Source: Impatiens glandulifera
Taxonomy: Eukaryota > Streptophyta > Magnoliopsida > Ericales > Balsaminaceae
Assembly (NCBI RefSeq): GCF_907164915.1
Contig: NC_061862.1
Location: 121,919,533 to 121,983,532 of the forward strand
Reading direction: 5' to 3'
DNA: 64,000 bases
The notes beneath the pieces are model-generated. The model was not told the DNA's origin and did not search any database. It saw nothing but the letters and a program-made list of their open reading frames with translations. Of this stretch, positions 44,620 to 55,801 are shown piece after piece. Within the stretch, counting starts at the first letter, position 1; each line of letters begins with the position of its first letter. The translations under genes were made by a program, and so were the position numbers.

Positions 44620-46417
44620 TCAATTGGGTCCTCGATCAATCAGTCCCTTATGAATCCATATTTAAGTTATTCTAATGAATTTCCCATTTTGTGTTGTAAT
44701 TAATGCGTATGATTTTGACTTAGAAGACGCCTTCCTACTAGACACTGATCCCTTAGCTTTTGAAGATGATTTTCTTTTAAAACTCATTGACTTTAAGTCA
44801 GGTTTTAGATTGCCAGACTTGCCGTCTGCATCTAACTTAATATTCAGCCAGTTATCAATTGGCGGAACATAAGTTATTTCATTCTTCAATGCTAACTTTT
44901 CATGAATTGGATCAGATTCAATGCTAGTTATACTCCCTTTGACAAAACTTATTGGCTTAAACTTGTCATTTGCTGAGTTGAACTTTTTGCAGGACTGGTT
45001 TGGGTCATTGCTATCAAATCCTAAACCGGATTTAGATCTAGTAGGATTCAACAGACTAATCTGATATTTGATAGCTTCTCCAGACCTTGTCCAAGCATTA
45101 ACAACATAGTTTAACCTTTTATTTTCAGAAGAAAGAGTTTGAATCTGTTCCTTGAGCATCTTATTCTCAAATGAGATCTCGATCTTGTTTTTTTCAAAAG
45201 TTTTTAATTCTTGAGTTTGAGACAAAACAGGTTGGGATACTTTAGATGAAGACTTTATTTCATTTAAGAATTCTTCTAGCTTTCTGTACTCTATGACCAT
45301 GTCATTTAGTGCAGCTACCAGTTGTTTCCTTGAAAATTTATTAGAAGAGAAGTCAAATACCTCAATTTCCTAAGTTTTTTTCTTCTCTTGCCATGAAACA
45401 AGCAACCTTGTCTTCATCATTGTCGCTGGATGAAGAGTAAGAGTTATTGTAGTTTCGTCTGTTCTTCCCGTCCCCTACCATAAGAGCCTTCAGCTCATTT
45501 TCTTCGTCCTTCTTCTTCTCATCACGCTTCGGCTTTCGACATTCCGACTGGTAATGACCTAGAATGCCACAGTTAAAACACTTAATTTTAGCTTTGGATT
45601 TCTTATTATCATTAGAATTTGAAGAGCTTGAGTTATAGTTGCTCTTCTTCATGAAGTAACCAAACTTCTTCACGAAGAGAGACATAACATCGCTGCTGAG
45701 CTGCTGGGAAGCTGTCTTCACATCAGGAACAACTGGTGACTCTTCAGTAGTCACCAAAGCTTTGGCAATGATGATGGATGAGGGTTGATCTTCTTCAATC
45801 CTTGAGTTCAACTCGAACTCATAGGCCTTGGGATCAGCAAACAGATCGAAGAGCGAGATCTTGTTGAGGTCTTTGGACTCCCTCATAGCCACCGTCTTTA
45901 TGTCCCATTCCCTTGGCAAAGCACGCATAACCTTGATAACAATCTCCTTGTTGCTATAGGTTTTGCCGAGAATGGAAAGAGGGGAGATGATTTTGCTGAA
46001 CCTTGTGTCAAACTCATTCATTGTTTCTCTAGGACGTATTTTGAAACTGTCGAACTGTTGAGTGGAAACCATGATCTTGTTCTCCTTGGTTTGCTCATTG
46101 CCCTTACACAGTTGGGTAAGTCTGTCCCAGATCTCCTTGGCAGTGTCACACTTGATGATGTAATTGAACATACTATCATCAAGAGATCTGTATAACACGT
46201 CTAATGCCATGTTGTTGAGGTTGTTTCTTCTATTGTCTTCAATGGTTCATTCGGATTTCTCCTTATCAATCTTAATGGGACCATCTTTGATAACATTCCA
46301 CATGTCGTCATGAAGAGAAGAGATGTGAGCACGAACCCTCTTCTTCCACACGATATAGTTTTCTCTAGAGAATGTGGGGATTGCAGTAGCACTGACATCT
46401 TTGGTTATGGTCGACAT
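44620..46417 (-). pseudogene. gag: element B gag, broken
   Basis: The ATG is at 46415-46417, and the reading parallels A: FSRENYIVWKKRVRAHISSL, then TGA at 46247-46249 where A has Trp (KSE-stop-TIE versus KADWTADE). The frame is open from 46210 to 45362 (DVLYRSLDDSMFNYIIKCD, EQTKENKIMVSTQQFD, KVMRALPREWD). It includes an intact zinc knuckle CFNCGILGHYQSEC. A frameshift near 45365 in a homopolymer run shifts the reading to 45300-44662 (coiled coil NKIEISFENKMLKEQIQTLS; SGLGFDSNDPNQSC; YVPPIDNWLN). A TAA near 44662 replaces the CAA of A just before the natural end, ..LIDRGPN. Confidence 0.87.
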
Positions 46418-46461
46418 TCTTAGTGAAAGCTTGAGAATAGAAACAGGGCTCTGATACCAAT

Positions 46462-48440
46462 TGATAGGATCGGTGGCACCAATAAAGACAGGGGTCTAAC
46501 TATTGATGACAACTTCGTGCAAAAATGGTTTGATAGAAATCTTGTTAGGGATTTGTATCACTTTCTATTCTTCACAAACCCTTGCAAACTCTTGAACGAT
46601 TCAAGTGCGGAAACGTTTGCTCAAGTTTGAAGCTAAGAACCAATGAATGAGAAGATGATAGAATGTAAATGAAACACAGAGTTGTTTATGGATGTTCGTA
46701 GCAAAACTCTTCTACGTCACCCCTACTTCCAACCACTGGAAGGATTTACTATACTTTCGTTAGAATCAAATACAGTTGTAATGCTAGCTCACTATTGAAC
46801 AGAAAAAACTCTATTCAACTTACAGTATATTGAATAATATCACTTAGCTAGACAATACTTTGATTCTATCTCTCTCTTGATGTACAAACACAGTAAGCAA
46901 GAAAGCAATTCGTAAGATTTTAAGTTCAGTAAGCAATTCTTGTGTGTATATGTGTATATATTCGTCCGTTGTCCTTGAAGATCTTTAAATAGAGAACAAG
47001 TACCAATGGTCTATAATGACACGTGGCAAGCACCCATTGGAAAGCCTCCATAGTACACAGGTACAACAGACTCTGTGCATAAAGATCGTGGCCGCACCAA
47101 TCTGTTAGTGCGCCGAATATTCTTTTAGGATTGTCTTGCAAGAAACAAGTAGTGGGAAGAATATTTGCTTACGTGGCATTAATTCATTGGATATAACTGG
47201 CTGTCGTACTGTTCTACACGGATAAGTGGAGCAAGAGTAGCGTACAACTAGTTGATCGTGGGTAGACGGATGCTAACTTCAAGCAACTACTGAAGCGAGG
47301 CATTAGACGTGCTCCAATTAGATTGATAAGTCTAATGAAGTTAGACGCCCCTATCTAATAGCAGGATCCATTAGACCACCAAGTCTAACTATGTGTCCCT
47401 TCAGACTAATCTGAAGACACCACGTCTAACTTACATTTGTTAGACTGCACGTCTAACTACATCTGTTAGACTGCACGTCTAACTACGTATCTGTTAGACT
47501 GCACGTCTAACTACATATATGTTAGACTACACGTCTAACTACGTATCTGTTAGATTGCACGTCTAACTACGTATCTGTTAGACTGCACGTCTAACTACGT
47601 CTGTTAGACCGCACGTCTAACTACGTATCTTTTAGTCTGCACGTCTAACTACGTATTTGTTAGACTGCACGTCTAACTACGTATCTGTTAGACAACATGT
47701 TTAACTACGTATGTTAAACTGCACGTCTAAATACATCTGTTAGACTGCACGTCTAACTACATCTGTTAGACTGCACGTCTAACTACATCTGTTAGACTAC
47801 ACGTCTAACTTACATCTGTTAGACTGCACGACTAACTACATATATGTTAGACTGCACGTCTAACTACGTATCTGTTAGACTGCATGTCTAACTACATCTG
47901 TTAGACTACACGTCTAACTACGTATCTGTTAGACTGCACGTCTAACTATGTATCTGTTAGACTGTACGTCTAACTACGTTTGTTAGACTGCACGTCTAAC
48001 TACGTCTGTTAGACTGCATGTCTAACTATGTCTGTTAGACTGCACGTCTAACTACGTATCTGTTAGGTTGCATGTCTAACTACATATCTGTTAGACTACA
48101 CATCTACCTATATCTGTTAGACTGTACGTCTAACTACGTATCTATTAGATTGCACGTCTAACTACGTCTGTTAGACTGCACGTCTAACTACGTCTGTTAG
48201 ACTACACGTCTAACTATGTTTGTTAAACTGCACTTCTAACTACGTATCTGTTTGTCTGCAAGTCTAACTACATGCGTCTAATAGCCAGTAAGTCTAATGA
48301 ACCTCATTTAGACTAAGTCTAACTTAGCACGTTTTGATGCACCTACACAAAAACAATTAGACGACTTAGTTTCCTTCTTATTTAAGTTTTACATAAACTC
48401 ATCATCAAAATTCCGTTAGTCAAAATAATTTGACCCAACA
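46462..48440 (-). repeat. element B 5' LTR (1,979 bp)
   Basis: Bounded by TGTTGGGTCA (48440 end) and CCTATCA (46462 end). The TATTTAAAG box is at about 46983-46991. The R/U5 part shares the GACGTAGAAGAG and 'cgaacatccataaac' words with A. Most of U3 is the palindromic array 47430-48290. Confidence 0.9.
47430..48290. repeat. ~31 tandem copies of a 26/28-bp palindromic unit in element B U3
   Basis: Each unit contains the 17-bp palindrome TTAGAC-TGCAC-GTCTAA, followed by CTACGTCTG (26-bp form) or CTACGTATCTG (28-bp form). I count about 31 copies, with scattered substitutions such as TGCAC to TACAC or TGCAT. Element A has the same hexamers but a different, much longer repeat unit. Confidence 0.92.
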
Positions 48441-49000
48441 GAGATGCTAAAGGAAACAATCAGAACTCTTTCTACCGAAAACCAAAGATTGGAATATATG
48501 ATTAAATCTTGGACAAGATCTAGAAACGTGGTCAGACTGATGATCAGTCAGCAAAGACCCGTTGGTCTAAAATCCGGTTTGGGATTCAACAATGCAAATC
48601 CAGATAAATCCAACAAAATGTTGACTTCTGATAAAAGCAAACTTAAATCTTTAATCTTTGTAAGAGGAACGTCAACCAACACAGAATCCAATCCAAGATG
48701 TGGTGATTTAACTTCAAAGGATGAGATGACTTATATAAATCCAACTTTAAGCTGGCTGAATCCTGAGAGAAGGGAAGCCAACTCTTATGGCAAAGAAAAA
48801 CTTGATAGAAAGTCAAAAAGTGTTTACTAGACTTCATCTTTTATAGTTAAAGAATCATCAGTAGGCAGAGAGCAATCTGCCAAACACACTATACATACAT
48901 ACACACACACAACGAGAAATCTATTAACATAATTAAGGTATGGATTTCCAAGGGACTAATCCATCAAGGACCCAAAGAAAAATGGGTACTAGATTTGTTA
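48441..49000 (+). pseudogene. gag: element C gag C-terminal fragment
   Basis: The frame 48444-48830 reads MLKETIRTLSTENQRLEYMI, KSWTRSRNVVRLMISQQRP, SGLGFNNANPDKSN and TYINPTLSWL, clearly related to the gag tails of A and B but more divergent. After a stop it continues to KVWISKGLIHQGPKEKWV, the conserved gag end. The 5' part of gag lies beyond element B and is not found in this window. No pol or accessory ORF follows before the 3' LTR. Confidence 0.8.
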
Positions 49001-49580
49001 TTGTCTATGAATGCAAATAAAACAGGACTGCAACGTGGAAGATTATGCATGACATATGGACAGCCGACTACTGACAAACATAGCATATGACATGCAACAA
49101 GCATGAAGTGTCTAACATCCTCACGAAGCCACTTCTCGAGTCTAAGTTTTCTTGCCTAAGAAATATTTTAGGATTGTTAGATTATGATAATTCCTAAACT
49201 AATTTAATTATAAACTTGCCTAGTTTAGATAATTTAGTTTAAATAATCAAAAAGGGAGAAATTGTTAGAACGAAGTCAATGGTTTTGATAAATTATTCTA
49301 AACAATCAAAAAGTGAGAAATTGTTAGACTAAGTTTTTAATTAACTTAGGATAATTCACATAATTGATTTTATAAGTTATAAATAATTTCACTTGGTTTT
49401 GATAATTTAATTTAAATAATCAAAAAAAGAGAAATTGTTAGATTATAATTTATGAAATGGTTATGATAATGAATGGATAAAACTAAGTTTTAATTAAATA
49501 TAAGTTAAATTATATATATATATATATATATAATTGTTAAGTCATATCAATTATATTAATATATATAAAGATAACAACAA

Positions 49581-49600
49581 GGTGTTGTAGTATAGTGGGA
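49581..49600 (+). other. tRNA-Asp-like 5' segment within element C LTR
   Basis: GGTGTTGTAGTATAGTGGGA resembles the first 20 bases of plant tRNA-Asp genes, which include box A (TAGTATAGTGG). The rest of the tRNA, anticodon arm and box B are absent, so it is not a tRNA gene. Confidence 0.4.
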
Positions 49601-50060
49601 AGCGTCCGGCTATCCAAGTCCGGCTATCCACATGGAGAAGCGCTTCTGACTATCCATATTGAATTCCCTATTCGGCTATTCATTATGAGAAGCGCATCTG
49701 GCTAACCGAAACTACCATGTATGCGCTTCTTGCTATTTATTGTCCATTCAAGTTCGGCTAGAAATAAATATGTGCTTCTGACTATTTATCTACCTATCTA
49801 AGTTCGGCTATAAATGAGGATGCACGCCCGACTATTTATCTACCTATCCAAGTTCGGCTATAAATGAGGATGCATGTCTGGCTATTTATCTACCTATCCA
49901 AGTTTGACTATTTAATTGAAGATGCGCGTACGACTAGAATTTTTGGCTATCTAGAATGAATTCCATATTCGGCTATTCATTCATTAAGTGCTTCTGGTTA
50001 CTTGTGAATTTCGGCTACTCAATTCATTAAGTGCCTTCTGCTAGCGCTTTCAGTTAATTA
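49600..50060. repeat. CGGCTAT / GCGCTTCTG tandem repeats in element C U3
   Basis: Degenerate units of about 50-60 bp are built from 'ccaagttcggctata', 'aatgaggatgca' and 'ctggctatttatctaccta'. At least six copies. They occupy the same LTR position as the TTAGAC arrays of A and B. Confidence 0.75.
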
Positions 50061-50889
50061 CTTGTGAAAGTAACCAAAGTATATTTCCAGCTCATCAACC
50101 GAATTCGTTATGCGTAGTCTGACACATCGGATGTACTAATCGAATAAAAGAATGCCATGTTATCTTTCTAGTATACCACGATCAAGAATATTCTACACAC
50201 TACCCTCCTTCCATACGATCAGTTTTTAACGAATATTTTCTGTGGCACTATTCTGGAGCTCATCCAACTAAAAGAGGACATATGTCCACTGAATTAAATC
50301 TATATGTTGCCAATTGCCTATTGAAGGAAAAGTTGGAGGACAATTTGTTGCGACCGTTTCACTATTATTTTCACGAATCTTAAGCATTTTGTGAACTTTC
50401 TCTCAAGCGTTCAAGCTCTCAAGTTTGAAAAGTATACAAGTTTTCTAGATCATAAAGTTGTATTACATTTATTGTAAGTTAAACAGAGGTTGTTCTGTTT
50501 AACATAGTGTATTGTGCCAGGAGTTCATAAGTAGGCAGTGTTTAAGTCCAATGTGTCTAACCGGGTTTGTGTAAGTGTTGTATTAAAACCAAATATTCTA
50601 GTGAATATTCTTCTCAAGGTTGAGAAGAAGGGGTGACGTAGGAGAGTTTGCTCCGAACATCCATAACCAAACATTGTGTCTTGTATCCTTTATATATTTT
50701 ATCTTCCAACCCCCTTATATACCGCTTCAAGTCTAAACAAAAAGTTCCGCACTTGACTCCTGTCAAGAGTTTTTGAAAACTTGTGAAGAATAGGAATAGA
50801 TTTTAACTTCTAACAGAGTTAATATCGAAGTGTAAGTCGATACGGTTAACAATACTTGGTCAACCCCCTGTTATTGTTGACTCATTTCC

Positions 50890-52330
50890 TATAAAAAAAT
50901 TACACAAAGCATTCAAACAAACAAAGTCTAAGTGATAAACCAAACTGTCCAAACCAATCTAGATTGAGTTTGGGCAATCTGGAAAATCGTCTAAGTGATT
51001 ATTGATCGCTAACCTGGTTTTTGACCGTGTATGTGAGATTATTGGTCTAAAATCAATTCATGGCTAGTTTTCTCGGTCAAAAAATAGACCATGGTTTAAA
51101 AGCATTGTCGGAGGCTAGGAAATGTGATTGGATGCCACGTGCAGCTAAAAATCTTGGTTTAAGTGTGGATTTATCGGTCTTAGCATAAAAAACACAGTTG
51201 AAGACGAGGCTAACCAAATTTTCTTAGTTGGATGGCTTAGTTTCTTGGTCGCGACCAAATTGTTTGGTCAAATGGCACAATTTCTCGGTTGCTGGCCAGG
51301 CTACAACTGATTTTCTCAATCGCGGTTGAGTTTTCTTGGTCGAATGGTTGCCTGTCTAGAAAACTTGGTCAAAAACATAGCCATTACTTTTTTTCTTGGT
51401 CGAAACCCATGTCATATCTAGTTTACTCAATCGGCGACTAGGAAAATTGACAATAGATGATCATCGGTCGTTTCCTCAGTTAAAAAGAACACTAGAAGCT
51501 CCAATTTATGGTCAAAACCCATACCAAGACCGGTTAGATGACTTTTAACTAAAACATACACTACATCCACAACATCAATCATCCAAAATCACAAAATCGA
51601 AATTTGTTTGGACTAAAACGTTAGTTTACATTATAGTAACAATAATATATAATCAAAATCACACCCATAACATCAATCATTAATTAAAATTAAAGAAAAT
51701 TGTGGAAATCAATTGAATAAAAAAATGTTGTTATTTTTTTAACTAAAAGACATTTTTAGGAGTTGTAAACTCCTAATTTATTTAAAATACAACAATACAC
51801 ATGTTCTTAAGCCATTCTCCTCGAATAAGGGCTCAATAACATAATTTTAATAAATTCAAACCCTTTAATTTATTTGGGAATTTTTTCTAGTTTGATTGTT
51901 TAATTTTGGTGAAAACATAAAATTTATAAATTACTTTAATTTGACTAAAGTGCAATCAATTTTACAATTCAACCATCATACAGACAGATCATTCAAACAT
52001 ATTAAAATATTGATTTATTGAAAGTTTTAACGCTGAATGGAAGAGAAATGATTCCTAACATAGTTTATAGAGATCCTTAGGAGCTAACACACCGAATTTC
52101 ACAAGTAAAAATTAGTTTGAAGGTACCAAAAACACCAATTTGGTGTTCTGGCTTGTAGATTCGGTTTCAGAAGTTCTAGAGGGTCTTAGTTTCATTTTTC
52201 TAGGATAAGTTAACAATAGTATTTATAAAGTATCTTAAACTAATTTATTTTGAACTTTTATTTCAAAATTAATTAGTTTAGGGCAATCGACTTTTATTTT
52301 GAATTGCTCTATCTACTGTAACATATTTCT
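50890..52330. other. non-coding sequence with TTTCT(C/T)GGTCG motifs
   Basis: Between 51000 and 51500 the words TTTTCTCGGTC, TTTCTTGGTCG and 'ctcggtcaaaa' recur about ten times. A second cluster is at 54780-54880, on the other side of the LINE, so the LINE may have inserted into one such element. No gene seen. Confidence 0.45.
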
Positions 52331-52334
52331 TATG

Positions 52335-54481
52335 TAGAGTTTATTAAAAAGTTATGGAAAGAAAGCTATATCCCATAGAGTGGCTTTCAAAATTGATATT
52401 CAGAAAGCTTTTGACTCGATAAGATGGGAATCTATTCATGAATTCCTTTATGTTGTCAGTTTCCCTAACATTTTTATACAGTGGTTAATGTAGTGTGTTT
52501 TGACCCCTCATTTTATTGTCAGCGTGAATGACATACATAGTTGCTTCTTTAAGGGTGAAAGGGGAGTAAGGCAAAGAGATCCTCTCTCACCTTACCTCTT
52601 CGTTCTTATTATGGATATACTGGACTGTATCTTCAAAATGCTCCTAAGGAACCATAAATTCAAATTTCACCATACTACAAGGAACACACACGTTTATTTC
52701 GTTGATGATTTGTTCTTAGTGGCTCACGCAGATGTTGAATATGTTAGTACAATCAAGGAAGCACTGCCAATGTTTTCTAGTATTATAGGTTTATTCATTA
52801 ATGAAGATAAAATCCAGACTTTCTACGGAGGAGGAGTGAAAGAGGATTTAAAATAGAATATATTTAATATCATTGGGATAAAAGAAGGAACGCTTCTAAT
52901 CAAATATCTTGGAGTTCCCTTATCTGCAAATCAACTTCAAAGCTCATATTTTTTCCCACTTATTGAAAAGTTCATAAATTCTATATTGGGTTGGGCTATA
53001 AAAAACTTGTCTTACGCAGGAATAATAAAGCTTGTGAAAATAGTTACTATGGGAATCATTGGCTATTGGGCACAACAAATAGTCAATCCCAAAAAAGTCA
53101 TGGCTGAACTGGATAAGCCGATGAGAGACTTCATCTAGGGTACTCAAGACAACGGAGGAAAAAAAGGTCAAATGGGAAATTGTATATACCCCAAAGGAAG
53201 AAGGAGAGCTTGGAATTAAAAATTGTGTCATATGGAATCTAGCGCTTATAATCAGACATGTATGGGCCATTGAGATGAAGACAGATTCATTATGAGTCAA
53301 ATGGGTTCATACGAGATTCATGAAAGGAGAAGCTCTCATATGGACATGCCAAATCAAAAATAAAATGGCATGGTCCTTGAAGAAAATCCTAAGAACTAGA
53401 GGAGAGGCATATCAGATGATGACGTTCAGAATCAGTAATGGAAGAATAATATTATTTTAGCACGATTCATGGTTAGAGAATAATCCCATTATTCTTCAGG
53501 AGAAATTCCAATCTATAAGAGTTATAATCAGAAGAAATTGTCTATTTTACTCAATTAGAGATATTCAAAAAGGAAAATGCAGCTTTATTCTTATAAGTAT
53601 TCCAGAAGGAGTCTAAATTATGAATCTGATCAATAATATACAATTCAATAGAAACATTGATACAAAGAGTTGGGATACTGTTATGAATGGAAAGTTCGTG
53701 GTAGGAAAAACATAGGAGATCATTAGAAAAAAGGAGGTGATGGTCGATTGACATAAAGTAGTCTGGTCTTCAAAGGTGATACCTCGAAACCAATTCATTC
53801 TTTGACTGACATTCAGGAAAATATTGGCGACAAGAGACATAATTAAGAAGTATATGAATATTCCAGACGTCAATTACCCAATCTGCGCAGTAAAAGAGGA
53901 AAGCATTGACCACTTATTTGGGGAATGCACATTTGTATCCAAGTTGTGGATTCATTTTTCTCAAAACATGAATATCACTAAATTTCCAAGTACATGGAAC
54001 AAAATTATAGAGCTTGTAAAGAAAAAGGCTAAGGGAAATAACTTTTATGCGAATGTTTTCAAATGCTTCTTTGGAGCCCTAGTCTACAATACCTGAAGAG
54101 AAAGAAATACAAGAATTTATAGCACGAATCAGAGAACAAAATGAAAAGTTTGGAATGATATTGTTTCTGATGGCAACCCTCTCATAAATACATGGAGGGA
54201 AATTCCTTTAATGAAGATTGTTGGAAGCTCAGTCAAGGATTTAATATCCCCTATAAAATCATTACAAGGAAAGGAATGTTCAAATAGTTCTTATTTAATG
54301 ATTTGTTTGTAATTCAATTGTCTGTTGTTCTATTTTTCTGTAACTCAGTTGTTTGAAACTTATTTGGTATTTTCAATAAATTTAGGGTCTGTCTAGATTT
54401 ATTTCTTGAAACTCATTTTCCCTTTTTGGGGTTTTAATGAAATGACACTAAGTCGTTCCTCACCCCTCTCCCCAAAAAAAA
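52335..54481 (+). pseudogene. 5'-truncated L1-type LINE: reverse transcriptase and zf-RVT relic
   Basis: It begins within RT (FKIDIQKAFDSIRWESIHEF). It continues through GERGVRQRDPLSPYLFVLIM (118 codons open at 52500-52856) and the active-site region YFVDDLF, where plant LINEs have FADD. Then comes KYLGVPLS. After many stops a zf-RVT-like segment (53824-54096) reads TRDIIKKYMN..CAVKEESIDHLFGEC. The 3' end is 'ggggttttaatgaaatg' plus C-rich sequence and an A run at 54474-54480. Clearly dead. No target-site duplication was recognised. Confidence 0.85.
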
Positions 54482-55800
54482 TCTAGCACAACGCCCGAAA
54501 AAGTTCTATGACCAACGTTGCTTTCACCTTTGTTTGGGAACTTGTGGTTATCCTTTAATTGAATACTCTAGAGAATATAAATTTTAGACACCCATACGGT
54601 GATACAGTACTTGGAAGAGTTCAATTTGGTGTCATGACGAGGGGGGAAAACATGTTTTAGAAAATGAGTGAGATTTCACAAGACCTTAACTTGATTTTTC
54701 GGAAATCTGCTAAAGAACTTGAAAAACACTTAAAGAATAGCCTAGTGGGCACTCTCAGGCGGTCCCTCGGACGAAAGTCATGCCAACCAAGTTTTCTCGG
54801 TCGAAAATTAGGCAAGGACTTTGGCTAAGATTATTGGGTTGGGCCTTCGGTCACGCTCGGTCGAAAACCAGGCCAATGGTCATGGTAGGTTGTTGGGCCT
54901 GGTGGCTTGGTCGTTGACCCCGCTGGTCCGTTAACTTGTCCTGGTGGACTTGGTTGATGCTTTGTTAGTGGGTCTATTAGAACCCTTGATGGCTGACGAC
55001 CTTGACAGCCAAGTAAGACCTGATTTTTTCCCCCCAAAATACCTACTCTACTAGAAAATAAAATCATATTAAAACCAAATAAATCCATAAAAATTAATTT
55101 ATATATCAATATATCATCTATCTTATATATTTTGGTTTATTTTACCCAAATTTATTATTTTTGGAGTTGGATCGACACGACGACAATTTTAAAAATTATT
55201 ATTTATTTAACAAATATAAAATATATCAATAATGAATTATATTATTAAAATCTAATTTATTAAATATCTAATTATTTATTGAGAGTCCAAAATTAATTAT
55301 TTCCGAAGTTCTTTCGATACGATAATAGCTCCAAAAATGATTATTTATTTAATAATTTGTTTGTGCAATAATTTAGTGTAAGGATTTTATATAACAATTA
55401 GTTCATAATTTATTAAAATATATAAATTATATAATTAGTGATTGAAAAATAAGTGTTTATATTTTTAATAAAAAAGAAATGACAGATTGAAAATCAAAAT
55501 AAATAAGAAGTACAAAGGACCCACAAGAAATAGGAAAAGAGAATTAGAACAGGAAAAGGAAAAGCTTGTGGAGAGTGAAAAGAGTTGGACTTGTTTATTT
55601 TTAATAAATTCCATTTTTTTAATTAAGAATACGTCATGCACCATCCTTATTACTTCAAACCAATGGTTTTTACTCCTTAATTTGAGGAGGTTTTCCACGT
55701 TAAATTTATGGTGTTCTCGTTTCATTTATATTTCCTTTTATGTTTGTTGTTTCTTTCATCTAAAAATTCAATCAAATGGGGAATAGTTTATTATCATAAG
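54482..55800. other. unrecognised spacer
   Basis: Contains the second TTTTCTCGGTCGAAAA cluster (54795-54880) and then AT-rich sequence. The minus-strand frame 54831-55109 (92 codons) has a Pro/Gly-rich tail without known domain. The 5' LTR of the following copia element should end near 55826 but could not be delimited. Confidence 0.4.
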
Positions 55801-55801
55801 G

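Larger units (their letters stand above)
44527..48440 (-). mobile_element. element B, 5' part (5' LTR and gag); continues at 34080-31856
   Basis: Minus-strand copy of the same family as A. The 5' LTR is 46462-48440, the primer site TGGTATCAG overlaps 46453-46461, and gag is 46417-44620. The internal region is cut at 44527 by element A. It resumes at 34075 (the 'gaagatcaacaatggc' word on both A and the rejoined B confirms continuity) and carries the internal promoter and the accessory ORF relic. The left end near 31856 lacks the 3' LTR, so B is truncated. B itself is inserted in the gag of element C at 48440/48441. Confidence 0.88.
49244..50885 (+). repeat. element C 3' LTR region
   Basis: The purine tract 'caaaaagggagaaattg' with TGTTAGAA at 49263 marks the LTR start. 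The same word recurs at 49304 and 49418, so the exact start is ambiguous. U3 carries CGGCTAT-type repeats (49600-50060). R/U5 contains 'ggggtgacgtaggagagttt' and 'ccgaacatccataa' shared with A and B, which ties C to the family. The right end (about 50885) is approximate. Confidence 0.65.

Noticed and set aside
47430..48290. CRISPR-like array of ~28-bp repeats
   Set aside because: There are no unique spacers; the whole unit including the inter-palindrome part is repeated, and it lies within a plant LTR.
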